DNA of 64,000 bases from Hyphomicrobiaceae bacterium (lineage in GTDB: Bacteria; Pseudomonadota; Alphaproteobacteria; Rhizobiales; Hyphomicrobiaceae). The position numbers and the translations under genes were made by a program. Location of the stretch: positions 1 to 64,000 of the forward strand of contig JALHMB010000004.1 in the NCBI GenBank assembly GCA_022844275.1. Direction: 5' to 3'. The notes beneath the pieces are model-generated. The model was not told where the DNA came from. It saw only the letters and a list, made by a program, of their open reading frames with translations, and made no database searches. This document shows positions 1-8,037 of the stretch, piece by piece (the first letter of the stretch is position 1; every line of letters begins with the position of its first letter).

Positions 1-1
1 G

Positions 2-79
2 ATCGGTAACGTGCCGCCAGCCGAGGCGGAAGCCGCCTACTATGCAGCTATGGAGGAACCTGCAGCACTCGCAGCCTGA
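2..79 (+). CDS. IS3-family transposase OrfB, C-terminal end (partial)
   Basis: Only the last 25 residues and the stop are present; the start is beyond the left edge. The frame reads IGNVPPAEAEAAYYAAMEEP and then a short Ala-rich tail. The IGN(I/V)PPAEAE..YYA pattern is the standard C-terminus of many IS3-family DDE transposases, downstream of the rve integrase core. The catalytic residues are not in the window, so intactness cannot be judged. Confidence 0.75.
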   Translation: MGNVPPAEAEAAYYAAMEEPAALAA

Positions 80-93
80 CTCAAGCCAACCAG

Positions 94-118
94 CCTCCGA
101 AGAAGTCGGTACGGTTCA
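94..118. repeat. IS3-type terminal inverted repeat (right end)
   Basis: A 25-base terminus begins 14 bases after the transposase stop. Read on the minus strand it begins TGAACCGTACCGAC and ends GGAGG. The partner repeat is outside the window. Confidence 0.55.
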
Positions 119-320
119 ATGCGTCGCTCGCCAGTGGTCGATCGCAGTGCCGCCTAGGGTAGTAACAGAGAGAGGCTTCGTGCCGATAATTGGCGACCGA
201 GGCCCAACGATGCACGCGCTGGGCATGCCGTGTCCACTTAAGACGACGGGCATCTCGAAGGGTTGCGAATGGCGATCGACCTCACTTGAGCCTCACGAGT
301 CGAAACGCATGCGCCGCAAA

Positions 321-965
321 TCACTTGCGATAGAGTGGCTTTGGGGTGTGGGCGGTTCCAGACTTGCGCGTTGTCGCTCTATTCACGGTTATCTTGGGGT
401 CTATCACTACGATATTGACCTGAGGCTTCGCGCGGACTTTCTTTGAGCGATGATAGTGTTCTCCGGTGAGCGCCTTCTTAAATGCCTCGCGCGAATCTTT
501 TGCCTGTTGCGGAGTGTCGAATGGCTGGCGTCGATAGGTCGTTCCATCGATCTCCACCGCCCACCTGTATTTCCCGTTGGGTAGCTGATATACGCCACGC
601 TCCCCAGTCTTCGACATAGCACGATTGGGGTATCGCGCATTGGCCGCGTTTTGTGATTTGGTAGCTGGTCTAAGGTTGCCGATGTCATTGTTCAGAGGAT
701 TGCCGTCACGATGATCTAACAACTCGTGCAACTCGTGATGATGCACGGCATAGACGATACGGTGCCAGAGATACATTCGTCCTGAGCCGTTCGTTTTCGA
801 TCCTGCCCAAACGTACAGGTATCCGCTGCCACTTAAGGATAGCTTTGGCTCCGCTCTGGTGCTGATCCTGATGATCTTCTTGTCCTCAAGGCGGAACGTT
901 CGGAGGAAAAGGGCCAACTCGGCCTCTAGCTTCGGGTCTTTCTTCGGTTGGTTGTTGGTTGTCAT
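321..965 (-). CDS. HNH homing endonuclease with AP2-like DNA-binding domain
   Basis: This 214-residue protein has an HNH-type nuclease core around residues 65-115 (LWHRIVYAVHHHELHELLDH, then RDGNPLNNDIGNLRPAT and SQNAANAR). An AP2/integrase-like DNA-binding segment follows at about 120-165 (GVYQLPNGKYRWAVEIDG..YR....FDT..EA). This is the architecture of free-standing phage HNH homing endonucleases. The start at 965 is chosen because AAGGAAAG lies a few bases upstream of that ATG; the open frame extends 19 codons further without a ribosome site. It lies 231 bases downstream of the phage RNA polymerase gene on the same strand. Its target and activity are unknown. Confidence 0.8.
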   Translation of the reverse strand: MTTNNQPKKDPKLEAELALFLRTFRLEDKKIIRISTRAEPKLSLSGSGYLYVWAGSKTNGSGRMYLWHRIVYAVHHHELHELLDHRDGNPLNNDIGNLRPATKSQNAANARYPNRAMSKTGERGVYQLPNGKYRWAVEIDGTTYRRQPFDTPQQAKDSREAFKKALTGEHYHRSKKVRAKPQVNIVVIDPKITVNRATTRKSGTAHTPKPLYRK

Positions 966-1032
966 AGCGAGGTGTCTTTCCTTCGATGATGGTGGTGGAT
1001 GGTGGGTTGAGCAAGCGGACACGCGCCATCGG

Positions 1033-1058
1033 CCCTTCCCATTGGGTGATGGGAAAGG
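1033..1058 (-). terminator. Hairpin between phage RNA polymerase and HNH genes
   Basis: Ten-base arms CCCTTCCCAT and ATGGGAAAGG pair with one wobble around a 6-base loop. No T-run follows on the minus strand. It may be a weak terminator, a processing site, or the 5' leader of the endonuclease message. Confidence 0.3.
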
Positions 1059-1195
1059 TGAAGCCGCTCCGATTGCTGCAAGTTCTGGGGTGGAAAGTGT
1101 TGGTGCGTGACTAGCTAGAAGGAGCGCTACCTAGCGATGGGGCTTGTTGCTTGGATGTTTAAGCAGCCTTCACGAGGAGCGATGTGTGGGCGTAA

Positions 1196-3859
1196 TCACG
1201 AGAAGAAGTAACGGCTATTGAGCACCTCTTGCACGTCGAAGTCTCCAACTGGAGGTACTGGCGCAACGTCAGTCCCACTTGGCAATGCGCGAATGACAGC
1301 CTCTCGGAATGTCTCGAGGGGCCGTGTCTCATGACACGCAATGAACCCCTCCCGGATGCACTTGGCGATCTTGGACATCTCGGGTGCGAGACCTCCAACG
1401 CTATCATGGATAGCTGTGACATCACGAATGCCCTGCTTAGTCATCAGGTCGAGGGCAAAGACCAGGGACGCGGCGTCTAAGCCGTGGACGAAGTTGGGGC
1501 TCACCGACCGCTTCGCTTGCAAGATGTCAATCCTGCTGATGTCCTCAATGGCCACTTTGGAGCGTGATCGTACGCCGTCGATCCTGTTGGCCACGTCCTT
1601 CTCGGTAGTTTGATAGTATATGTTGCGCCAAGGCCAGCTGGATATTGGTCGCCAGTCGAGCTTATCAAGCGCGCGGTGGTCCTGAAGCAGATGCATCGTG
1701 CCCTCAAGCCATTTCATGATCTCTTCGGCCGCACCAAGCCTTCTTGTCATGGCCTCTCTGATACGCTTGGTGATCCATCCAACGAGTTTCCACTCGTTAG
1801 CGTCGCGCCACCTCCAATGGGTTCTATCCTTGTCGACTTCATCAAGGAACTCGCGAACGGCTTCCATGTCGCTCATGTAGGAGGCACCGTATCCGCGCGT
1901 CATCACGATCTTTTTGGTGAGAGCCCGCAGCGACGTTTTGTTCTCAAGAATTAGCAGCCAGAGCTTGGCATTCTCCTTGTCGGTCGGTGTTCCGTCCGAC
2001 ACTTTCATCGTGATGATCTCTAGAGCGGCTGTTGCCACGTCCTCGTAGATGTCCTGCTTCTGCGGTCCCGGCGCCAAGTTGACAGCTGATGCCAGGGCTT
2101 CGTTTTGAGACAGTGCGCCGAAATGTTGTATGCCGTTACACGTACCATCGACGTAGCACGGCAGCGTGGTCACAAATTCCGGACGCCTACCTCCGTCAAC
2201 GTAGTCGATCCATTCATAAGCAGCAGCGTAGGCAGGCCATATGTTGTCCTTCCCAGCTTCGCCTTCCCACTCGGAACGGTTGCCAAGTGGGTCGCGAGCG
2301 ATGCGGCGGATCATGTCTTCGTTGTCGTGCGTCCATTGCACTCGGTCCTCCCAACTGAGTCGGTCCTTGGCGAAGGCTTTTGCGACTTGTGCTGCGAGCC
2401 ACCAAGGTCCGTCCCCGTCGCCTATTTCCTGCCCTCTGTGGAACTTCAGCATGTGACGCGCGAGATCAGAGCCCTGGGGGTTGAGCCATGCAGCTTCTGC
2501 GTATATGCGGCCCCGGAAGTCGACTCGGTGCGCGAAATGAATAGGTTGGATTCCTTTGAGGAGAGCCAGAAGTTCGATCGACTCACCTAGTGTCATGCGA
2601 GCCCAAAGCGTCTTCGATGCACGTGTCACGTTTCGTGCCGTCGCGTCCCCGGACTTAATCCGCCACGCCCGGAGTTCCTCCTTGAAGCCCTCGCTTTCCT
2701 CGTGCTCCTTGGTAGGTGCCTGAGGTCTCCGCGGGATGGGCTCACGGAAGCTCTCCGGCAGGTCATCGAGATGGAGGTTGGTGCGAGTGGCTTCAGCAGC
2801 AGTCTGGTAGACGGCCTCGTTGATCGCGAACTGTGTGCTCTGAAGCAGGTTGACGGCTTCGTAGACCATCAGGGGTGGGGCATCACGGAGGGCAGTCGTT
2901 ATTCCCTTCGTGACGTGTGGTCCTACGCTTCCGTCGAGGTTTAATCTCGGGAGCCTCACTTGCGGAACATGATGCGGAAGTAAGACGCCTCCGCCTTTGG
3001 GGCCTGTCCATGGTACGGGTTCGCAGATCATGGCGCGTGGAACGCTTGATCTGATGGCATCCTCATTGACTTGCCTGAGGAACCAATCAACGACCTTGTC
3101 ATCCAACACCACGATAGATCGTCGTCGGTCGACTCTCTTGTTTGGGAGGCGCTCGACCTGGCCGATTCCCGTCACTTTCAATGCGCAGTCCAGGAACGCC
3201 TTGCCTACCCCCACACGCAGTCGCTGCCCCCAGGGCTCAATTTCCTCTTCGTCGCGAACCCACCTTTTGGCGCCACGCCGCATGTTATCTCGACGGTGCC
3301 GAGGCGTCGTCGGTCTCTCGGTCATTCTGCGGACGTATGCCCTATACTGCTTCGGATTGTTGGCCTTCCAAATGGCAGCATTTACGGCGTTCTCCATGGC
3401 CGCGCCGACGTGCGCTGAAAAGTTAGTGTAGGTGCTCTTCTCAGGGTCACCGAGGTGAGCGATGAGATGGGACACGATGGCCTTAAGGGTTACGCTGGCA
3501 AGCGTAGTGGCCTTCGGTTCTGCGACGATCGCGTAGACCATCTCGTACCACCTTGGACGGCGCCCGTTTTCTTCAACCTTCGAGGCGGCGGCCCGTATGT
3601 ATGCTGCTAGGTCCTCCAGGGAGTGCCTGATCAATCGGTTGGCGGTGGTTGTGCGCAGTGGGTCATTGTCAGCCATCGCTTTTCTATGCCGTGCCAGCTC
3701 CCGGTCGTGCCCCTCAATCCAGTCCGCCAGCTCGCGCTTTAGCTGATCGGCTTCCATTTGATTTTGGGGCCAAAGCTGGGGGTCGTAGAGCATCGAGGGC
3801 GTGCGGAAGTCATCGATGGTGAGGTCGCTTATTTGATCGACGGCAATTTCATCTGTCAT
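1196..3859 (-). CDS. T7-type single-subunit DNA-directed RNA polymerase
   Basis: The product has 887 residues, close to T7 RNA polymerase (883). All core palm and finger motifs are present: the DFRGR box near residue 448, motif A DGTCNGIQHF with the catalytic Asp near 571, motif B RALTKKIVMTRGYG with Arg, Lys and Tyr in T7 spacing near 645-657, and motif C AIHDS with the second catalytic Asp near 819. The C-terminus LNSRYFFS matches the aromatic 'foot' that ends T7 polymerase (FAFA). The start at 3859 follows a GGAAGGGGG site; the frame opens six codons earlier. No frameshift is seen, so the enzyme looks intact. It would transcribe its own phage promoters, which I could not identify with confidence. 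Confidence 0.95.
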   Translation of the reverse strand: MTDEIAVDQISDLTIDDFRTPSMLYDPQLWPQNQMEADQLKRELADWIEGHDRELARHRKAMADNDPLRTTTANRLIRHSLEDLAAYIRAAASKVEENGRRPRWYEMVYAIVAEPKATTLASVTLKAIVSHLIAHLGDPEKSTYTNFSAHVGAAMENAVNAAIWKANNPKQYRAYVRRMTERPTTPRHRRDNMRRGAKRWVRDEEEIEPWGQRLRVGVGKAFLDCALKVTGIGQVERLPNKRVDRRRSIVVLDDKVVDWFLRQVNEDAIRSSVPRAMICEPVPWTGPKGGGVLLPHHVPQVRLPRLNLDGSVGPHVTKGITTALRDAPPLMVYEAVNLLQSTQFAINEAVYQTAAEATRTNLHLDDLPESFREPIPRRPQAPTKEHEESEGFKEELRAWRIKSGDATARNVTRASKTLWARMTLGESIELLALLKGIQPIHFAHRVDFRGRIYAEAAWLNPQGSDLARHMLKFHRGQEIGDGDGPWWLAAQVAKAFAKDRLSWEDRVQWTHDNEDMIRRIARDPLGNRSEWEGEAGKDNIWPAYAAAYEWIDYVDGGRRPEFVTTLPCYVDGTCNGIQHFGALSQNEALASAVNLAPGPQKQDIYEDVATAALEIITMKVSDGTPTDKENAKLWLLILENKTSLRALTKKIVMTRGYGASYMSDMEAVREFLDEVDKDRTHWRWRDANEWKLVGWITKRIREAMTRRLGAAEEIMKWLEGTMHLLQDHRALDKLDWRPISSWPWRNIYYQTTEKDVANRIDGVRSRSKVAIEDISRIDILQAKRSVSPNFVHGLDAASLVFALDLMTKQGIRDVTAIHDSVGGLAPEMSKIAKCIREGFIACHETRPLETFREAVIRALPSGTDVAPVPPVGDFDVQEVLNSRYFFS

Positions 3860-4532
3860 GCCTGCACCCCCTTCCAAAGACGTTGATCGCTTTCAGATGA
3901 TAGGGTGGTTGCGAAGCCCTCGATGACGAGCCGTCGTAATCTCGGACTGTCCTCACCTCATGAAGCGAGGGGTCCATTTTGGTGTTTGGTTCTATCTCCA
4001 TCGTCTCGTATGCAACTCCATGGGGCAGGCGTGCGGATTTAGCGCTGCCGGGTTGAGGAAGCGTTTGCGCTGTTGGGCATCAAGTCGGATCACTGCAAGG
4101 AAGACGCATGCGGATCATTGACACGAAATCTGCCAACCGCAGCCAACTCAAGGGTTAAAAGTCGAATTGGCCCGTCCCGCCGACTAACCTTACTTTTAAC
4201 AAGTCAGAACAACGGTGGTCATCTGCGCTAGGCCCGCAAGGGACCGGCTGACGTTCTGCCAAGTCAATAATGCGGTCCTAACCCTCTAAGGTCACTTCAC
4301 ACGGGTGACCGGCGATCTGAAAATGATGGCGGATCGTTGGGCGGCCAACCCTATGCAAGCACCTACTAGAGGAAGCGCTGCGTCCGGCTTATTGGACCTT
4401 GCAGCGAGCACCTAGGAGCTTTGCGCCGTCCTTGCGAATGCATTGTGGGGCCAGCCAACCGCGGACATCAACCAAGATGAACTACAGCTCTTCATCCACT
4501 GAGGACGGTGTGGAATGCGGAGCCTCGATAGG
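3860..4532. other. Non-coding stretch between phage polymerase and integrase
   Basis: No credible gene is seen in these 673 bases on either strand. A 9-base inverted repeat (GTTAAAAGT / ACTTTTAAC) lies at 4154-4200. The string TAACCCTCTAAGG at 4279-4291 recalls the core of a T3-type promoter but lacks three bases. In this position one expects the control region and early promoters of the phage. Confidence 0.5.
4154..4200. repeat. Inverted repeat in prophage control region
   Basis: Perfect 9-base arms GTTAAAAGT (4154-4162) and ACTTTTAAC (4192-4200) flank a 29-base spacer. They lie in the gap upstream of the polymerase gene, so an operator for a phage repressor is possible. No repressor gene is seen. 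Confidence 0.4.
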
Positions 4533-5954
4533 TCAGGTACGCATTTGGAGAGGCAACTTCACAGCCTCCACGCACGCCTTCAACGCCTTGGGTGATGCCG
4601 GACCTGGGTACACGCCCATGGTCATCTCCAGCCCCATCTCTCCGCGCTCATGGCCAACCACGTCGGCGATCGTCCATTGATCGTACCCAATAGCCCCAGC
4701 GTGAAGCGCATCGATCGCCCTTCGGATGAACGAGCGGCGGAATGAGTGGAAGTTGACGAGTGAGCGGCGCTTGCCTTCGACACGCTCGTCGACACCAAGG
4801 CTGCGGCGATACGTTACGAAGCGCTTGCTGACGACCATTGACCGTTCGGAGAGGCTTTCGGGTGGGTACTCGGGTAGCTCATCGAACAACCACGCGCTGG
4901 GTGCCTTGTTCGCAATGCGCCGCTTGAAGATGCATTTTATCTTCGGATGGATTGGCACGATGCGAACGCCTGCTTCTGTCTTTGCCTCCGTGACGGCCAT
5001 CGTCGCCGACTTGAGGTCAACGTCCTCTACACGCAGGCTCGCTATCTCCTCGATGCGCATTCCACTGAGAGGTGAGATCAGCATGAAGTCCGAGAGCGTG
5101 AGGTCCCCGGCGCAAGCCTTGGGGTCGAGCAGCGTCATAAGCTCATCATCGGTGAAAGGCCGTTCCTTGTGATGCGCTTTGCTACCTCGCTGCGGTTTCG
5201 GCGCTTTGGGCATGACCTGATCGCGCCACGGATTGCTATTACCTTCGGGGAGCTTTCCCTTCGCAGAAAGCCAACGCCAGTAGGAGGATAGGGCGGAGAC
5301 GTACTTGCGGGCAGTCTTGTAGGGGACCTTGGGCGTGATGAAGCGCTTCGATATGAGGTCGCCGGCTGAGCGTCGGTTGAACGCCTCGATGGTCTGCGGG
5401 AGTCCCTCTTGGCGAGCGTAGGCGGCTAGATCGTGGACGGTGGTGCGGTAGTGCTTGGCGGTGCGCTTGGCGATGCTATCCTCGATGTCGCCGAGCCACT
5501 GGTCAACGTGCACTGTAAGCGGTGTGCGTTCCCCCCGGACGATCCCTTGGTATTCGCGGGCCTTCACTGGGGAGTGCTCACGAGCGATGCGTTCGGCCTT
5601 GGGTTCGTAGAGTTCGGTATCCAGGCGGTCGAGGAACTCTCTGTCTCCCGGCAAGCCCTCCTTCTCGACGACATCGACGAGGATGCTCCTGTTGATGCGG
5701 TCCTCAAGGGCTGACGCTGTGACGGGATCGAGAGGAGCTGCTTTGGCTTTGCGCTCAGCATCCTTGATGAGGGCTTTCCACTCACGGAGGTAAGGCCATG
5801 CTCTTACTTCGGCCTCGCGGCGACTGTCCGTCCCGAGCCCCTTCTTGAAGACCGTCTTCCCGAGGACGGATACGAGATGGCGCGGCACCCGGAGCACCAC
5901 TCGCCACTGCCTACCGTGACGCTCAAGATGATCGTACTGAGTGACTGCTGCCAT
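4533..5954 (-). CDS. Tyrosine recombinase / phage integrase
   Basis: This 473-residue protein belongs to the tyrosine recombinase family. The N-terminal 70 residues resemble the DUF6538-type start of many alphaproteobacterial integrases. A SAM-like core-binding domain spans about 145-235, and the catalytic domain runs from about 265 to the end. Visible catalytic residues are Arg300 (SPLSGMRIEE), His403 and Arg406 (FHSFRRSF), His435 (VVGHERG) and the nucleophile Tyr449 (MGVYPG). Its start lies about 180 bases from the 3' end of tRNA-Ser, the usual place for an integrase that uses that tRNA as attachment site. The gene looks intact. Confidence 0.92.
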   Translation of the reverse strand: MAAVTQYDHLERHGRQWRVVLRVPRHLVSVLGKTVFKKGLGTDSRREAEVRAWPYLREWKALIKDAERKAKAAPLDPVTASALEDRINRSILVDVVEKEGLPGDREFLDRLDTELYEPKAERIAREHSPVKAREYQGIVRGERTPLTVHVDQWLGDIEDSIAKRTAKHYRTTVHDLAAYARQEGLPQTIEAFNRRSAGDLISKRFITPKVPYKTARKYVSALSSYWRWLSAKGKLPEGNSNPWRDQVMPKAPKPQRGSKAHHKERPFTDDELMTLLDPKACAGDLTLSDFMLISPLSGMRIEEIASLRVEDVDLKSATMAVTEAKTEAGVRIVPIHPKIKCIFKRRIANKAPSAWLFDELPEYPPESLSERSMVVSKRFVTYRRSLGVDERVEGKRRSLVNFHSFRRSFIRRAIDALHAGAIGYDQWTIADVVGHERGEMGLEMTMGVYPGPASPKALKACVEAVKLPLQMRT

Positions 5955-6040
5955 GACGCTCGAACTGCCTATGTGCCTGTGCCTCGATGGATGTGCGGAG
6001 GGCCATCAAACGCAGTCAGGACCGTCAGATCAAGTCAGTT

Positions 6041-6072
6041 TGGGGGAGCATTGGGGGAGCGCATGGGGGAGC
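6041..6072. repeat. Three direct TGGGGGAGC repeats near the attachment site
   Basis: TGGGGGAGC occurs at 6041-6049, 6052-6060 and 6064-6072, at 11- and 12-base steps, close to one helical turn. They lie between the integrase start and the tRNA 3' end. This fits arm-type integrase or excisionase binding sites, but that is inference. Confidence 0.5.
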
Positions 6073-6134
6073 GGGTGCCCGATGAGCATGATTAGAGCAT
6101 TGATAACAATGCGAATTAATGACGATGCAAAATC

Positions 6135-6224
6135 TGGCGGAGAGAGTGGGATTCGAACCCACGGTACGCTTTCACGTACACACGCGTTCCAGGCGTGCGC
6201 CTTAAACCACTCGGCCATCTCTCC
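6135..6224 (-). tRNA. tRNA-Ser (anticodon GGA)
   Basis: Read on the minus strand, the 90-base gene starts GGAGAGATGGCCGAG and ends with an encoded CCA. The acceptor stem GGAGAGA pairs with TCTCTCC. The anticodon stem CACGC/GCGTG holds the loop CTGGAAC with anticodon GGA. A long variable arm (TGTACGTGAAAGCGTACC) is present, as serine tRNAs require, and the T arm carries GGTTCGAATCC. The prophage integrase sits on its 3' side and integration appears to have kept the tRNA complete. Confidence 0.97.
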
Positions 6225-6700
6225 AGGGTGCCGGCTGGCGGCAATCCGGGCGGAACCTCTATAGGATTTCGACGATTCTGCAAGCCAAGGCCGAGCAAAT
6301 GCGACGCTTGCGGCCATGAGCATCGCCGTGGAGCCTGCGCGGCTGGTCTGGTGCCTACCCCTGGTCGGCGGTCGAGCCATGCGGCGGCGCCCTCGGAAGG
6401 GCGGGAGGCGCGAGCGGGGCGGCCGCCGAGCATGGTCGTTCATGCAACCCTGTCCAGCGGCACGCTCCCCGAGACCCGCTCGCACTTGTCGTCGGCCGGA
6501 CCCTCTGCCAAACACAGGTAGGAACTAAGAGATTCGCGCCGCGGCCAGTGGGCGGCGGACGCCTGGGCCAAGCGTCAAGACTGGCTGTTCGAGAGTCTGT
6601 GCGTGCCGGCGCCGTGCCGGTGGAGCCGCATGGCCATCATGTTGCCGCACGCCGGCGCCGCAGTGTGCGCGGTCGCGGCGGGGAGCAGGGAAGGGGATTT
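6225..6700. other. Intergenic region between tRNA-Ser and murA
   Basis: I see no supported gene in this 476-base stretch. Open frames here lack ribosome binding sites and recognisable protein character. It should hold the tRNA promoter (leftward) and the murA promoter (rightward). Confidence 0.5.
6259..6288 (-). promoter_or_regulatory. Candidate tRNA-Ser promoter
   Basis: On the minus strand TTGGCT (6283-6288) and CTATAG (6259-6264) are separated by 18 bases and end 34 bases before the tRNA 5' end. The match to the housekeeping consensus is only moderate. Confidence 0.3.
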
Positions 6701-7996
6701 ATGGACCGGATCAGGATCACAGGGGGGCAGCGGCTCGAGGGCACGATCCCCATTTCCGGCGCCAAGAACGCCGCTCTGCCGCTGATGATCGCGAGCCTGT
6801 TAACGAGTGACCGGCTGACGCTCAAGAACGTCCCGAACCTCGCCGACGTCAATCTGCTGGCGCGGATCCTGCGCAATCATGGCGTGGACCATTCGGTGGA
6901 TGGCAAGCGCGCGAATGCCGATCCGCATCTGCTCGGCGAGACCTTCCATCTCACGGCGCGCGACATCGTAGACACGACCGCGCCCTACGAGATGGTCTCG
7001 CGCATGCGGGCGAGCTTCTGGGTGCTCGGGCCGCTTCTGGCGCGCGCGGGCGAGGCGCGGGTGTCGCTGCCGGGTGGCTGTGCCATCGGAACGCGGCCCG
7101 TGGACCTGCACCTGCTCGGGCTGAAGGCGCTCGGCGCGGAGATCGATATCGATGCCGGCTATGTCGTCGCCAAAGCGCCGAAGGGCGGCCTCAAAGGCAC
7201 GCGCGTCGTCATGCCGAAGGTGTCGGTCGGCGCGACACACAACGTGCTGATGGCTGCGAGCCTCGCGCGCGGCGAGACCGTGATCGAGAATGCGGCGCGC
7301 GAGCCGGAAGTGGCCGACGTCGCCGAGTGTCTTACCAAGATGGGTGCCAAGATCGAGGGCATCGGTACCTCGACTCTCAGGATCGAGGGGCGCGACCGGC
7401 TCGAGGGCGCGACGCACCATGTGCTGCCCGACCGGATCGAGACGGGCACATTTGCCTTTGCAGTCGCGGCCACTGGCGGCGACGTGCTGCTCGAAGGTGC
7501 ACGGAAGTCGCTCCTAGAGACGGCATTTGAAACTCTTCAGCAGACGGGCGCGACGGTCGAAGAGACGGCGGAAGGCGTGCGCATCGCCCGTAACGGCAAC
7601 GCCATCGAGCCCGTAAGCATCGAAACGCAGCCATTTCCGGGTTTCCCGACCGATCTCCAGGCCCAGCTCATGGCGCTGATGACGCGCGCCACAGGTACGA
7701 GCGTGATCCGTGAGACGATCTTCGAGAACCGCTTCATGCACGTGCAGGAGCTTGCCCGCCTCGGCGCCGACATCCGCCTTCATGGCGACTCGGCGACGAT
7801 CCGCGGCGTCGGCACGCTGCGCGGTGCGCCCGTGATGGCGACGGATCTGCGTGCCTCGGTGTCGCTCGTCATTGCCGGGCTCATGGCCGATGGCGAGACC
7901 ATGATCAACCGCGTGTACCATCTCGACCGCGGTTTTGAGCGGCTCGAGGAGAAACTCTCGCGCTGCGGCGCTCGCATCGAGCGGCTCACGGGCTGA
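6701..7996 (+). CDS. murA: UDP-N-acetylglucosamine 1-carboxyvinyltransferase MurA
   Basis: MurA transfers enolpyruvyl from PEP to UDP-GlcNAc, the first committed step of peptidoglycan synthesis in the cytoplasm. The 431-residue product carries the family marks: Lys22 in SGAKNAALP, the active-site loop [14 protein letters not shown] with the PEP-binding Cys near residue 127 (fosfomycin target), and [11 protein letters not shown] with the catalytic Asp. The start at 6701 is preceded by GGGAAGGGG; the open frame extends 51 codons upstream with no family similarity. The next gene, an exporter on the same strand, follows after 41 bases and could be co-transcribed. Confidence 0.97.
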   Translation: MDRIRITGGQRLEGTIPISGAKNAALPLMIASLLTSDRLTLKNVPNLADVNLLARILRNHGVDHSVDGKRANADPHLLGETFHLTARDIVDTTAPYEMVSRMRASFWVLGPLLARAGEARVSLPGGCAIGTRPVDLHLLGLKALGAEIDIDAGYVVAKAPKGGLKGTRVVMPKVSVGATHNVLMAASLARGETVIENAAREPEVADVAECLTKMGAKIEGIGTSTLRIEGRDRLEGATHHVLPDRIETGTFAFAVAATGGDVLLEGARKSLLETAFETLQQTGATVEETAEGVRIARNGNAIEPVSIETQPFPGFPTDLQAQLMALMTRATGTSVIRETIFENRFMHVQELARLGADIRLHGDSATIRGVGTLRGAPVMATDLRASVSLVIAGLMADGETMINRVYHLDRGFERLEEKLSRCGARIERLTG

Positions 7997-8037
7997 CGCC
8001 TGCCATCCCCCTTCAGCAATCCGGAAAGCCGCTTGTC

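Larger units (their letters stand above)
1..118 (+). mobile_element. Right end of an IS3-family insertion sequence
   Basis: The window opens inside an insertion sequence. Two things mark it: the last 25 codons of an IS3-type transposase (2-79), and a terminal sequence at 94-118 whose reverse complement starts TGAACCG and ends GGAGG. This is the usual look of an IS3-group terminal inverted repeat, placed just after the transposase stop as in these elements. The left end and the target-site duplication lie outside the window. The element sits where the prophage remnant stops, so it may have truncated or replaced the rest of it. Recognition of the terminus is from memory of the family. Confidence 0.7.
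119..6137 (-). mobile_element. Remnant of a T7-like prophage integrated at tRNA-Ser(GGA)
   Basis: Three phage-type genes run in one direction away from the tRNA-Ser 3' end: tyrosine integrase, T7-type RNA polymerase and HNH endonuclease. The integrase lies against the tRNA 3' end, as is usual for elements using a tRNA gene as attB, so one att site is expected inside the tRNA 3' part (about 6135-6180). I searched for a second copy of that tRNA segment near the left end and did not find one. The left boundary is therefore either beyond the window or destroyed by the IS3 element. Head, tail, DNA polymerase and lysis genes are absent here. The boundaries given are approximate. Confidence 0.7.

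Noticed and set aside
119-320. Search for a second att copy of the tRNA-Ser 3' end
   Set aside because: No match to the tRNA 3' sequence was seen here, so no left attachment site is called.
42-446. Open frame over the IS end and the first prophage bases
   Set aside because: It runs out of phase through the transposase tail, across the IS terminus and into the end of the HNH gene.
4279-4291. T3-like promoter core TAACCCTCTAAGG in the prophage gap
   Set aside because: It is three bases short of the known core, occurs once, and no second copy supports it. Kept only as a note in the control-region finding.
4416-4502. Short coding-looking plus-strand frame ending LQLFIH
   Set aside because: It has no start codon and no ribosome site, and is preceded at once by a stop. 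Too short to support.
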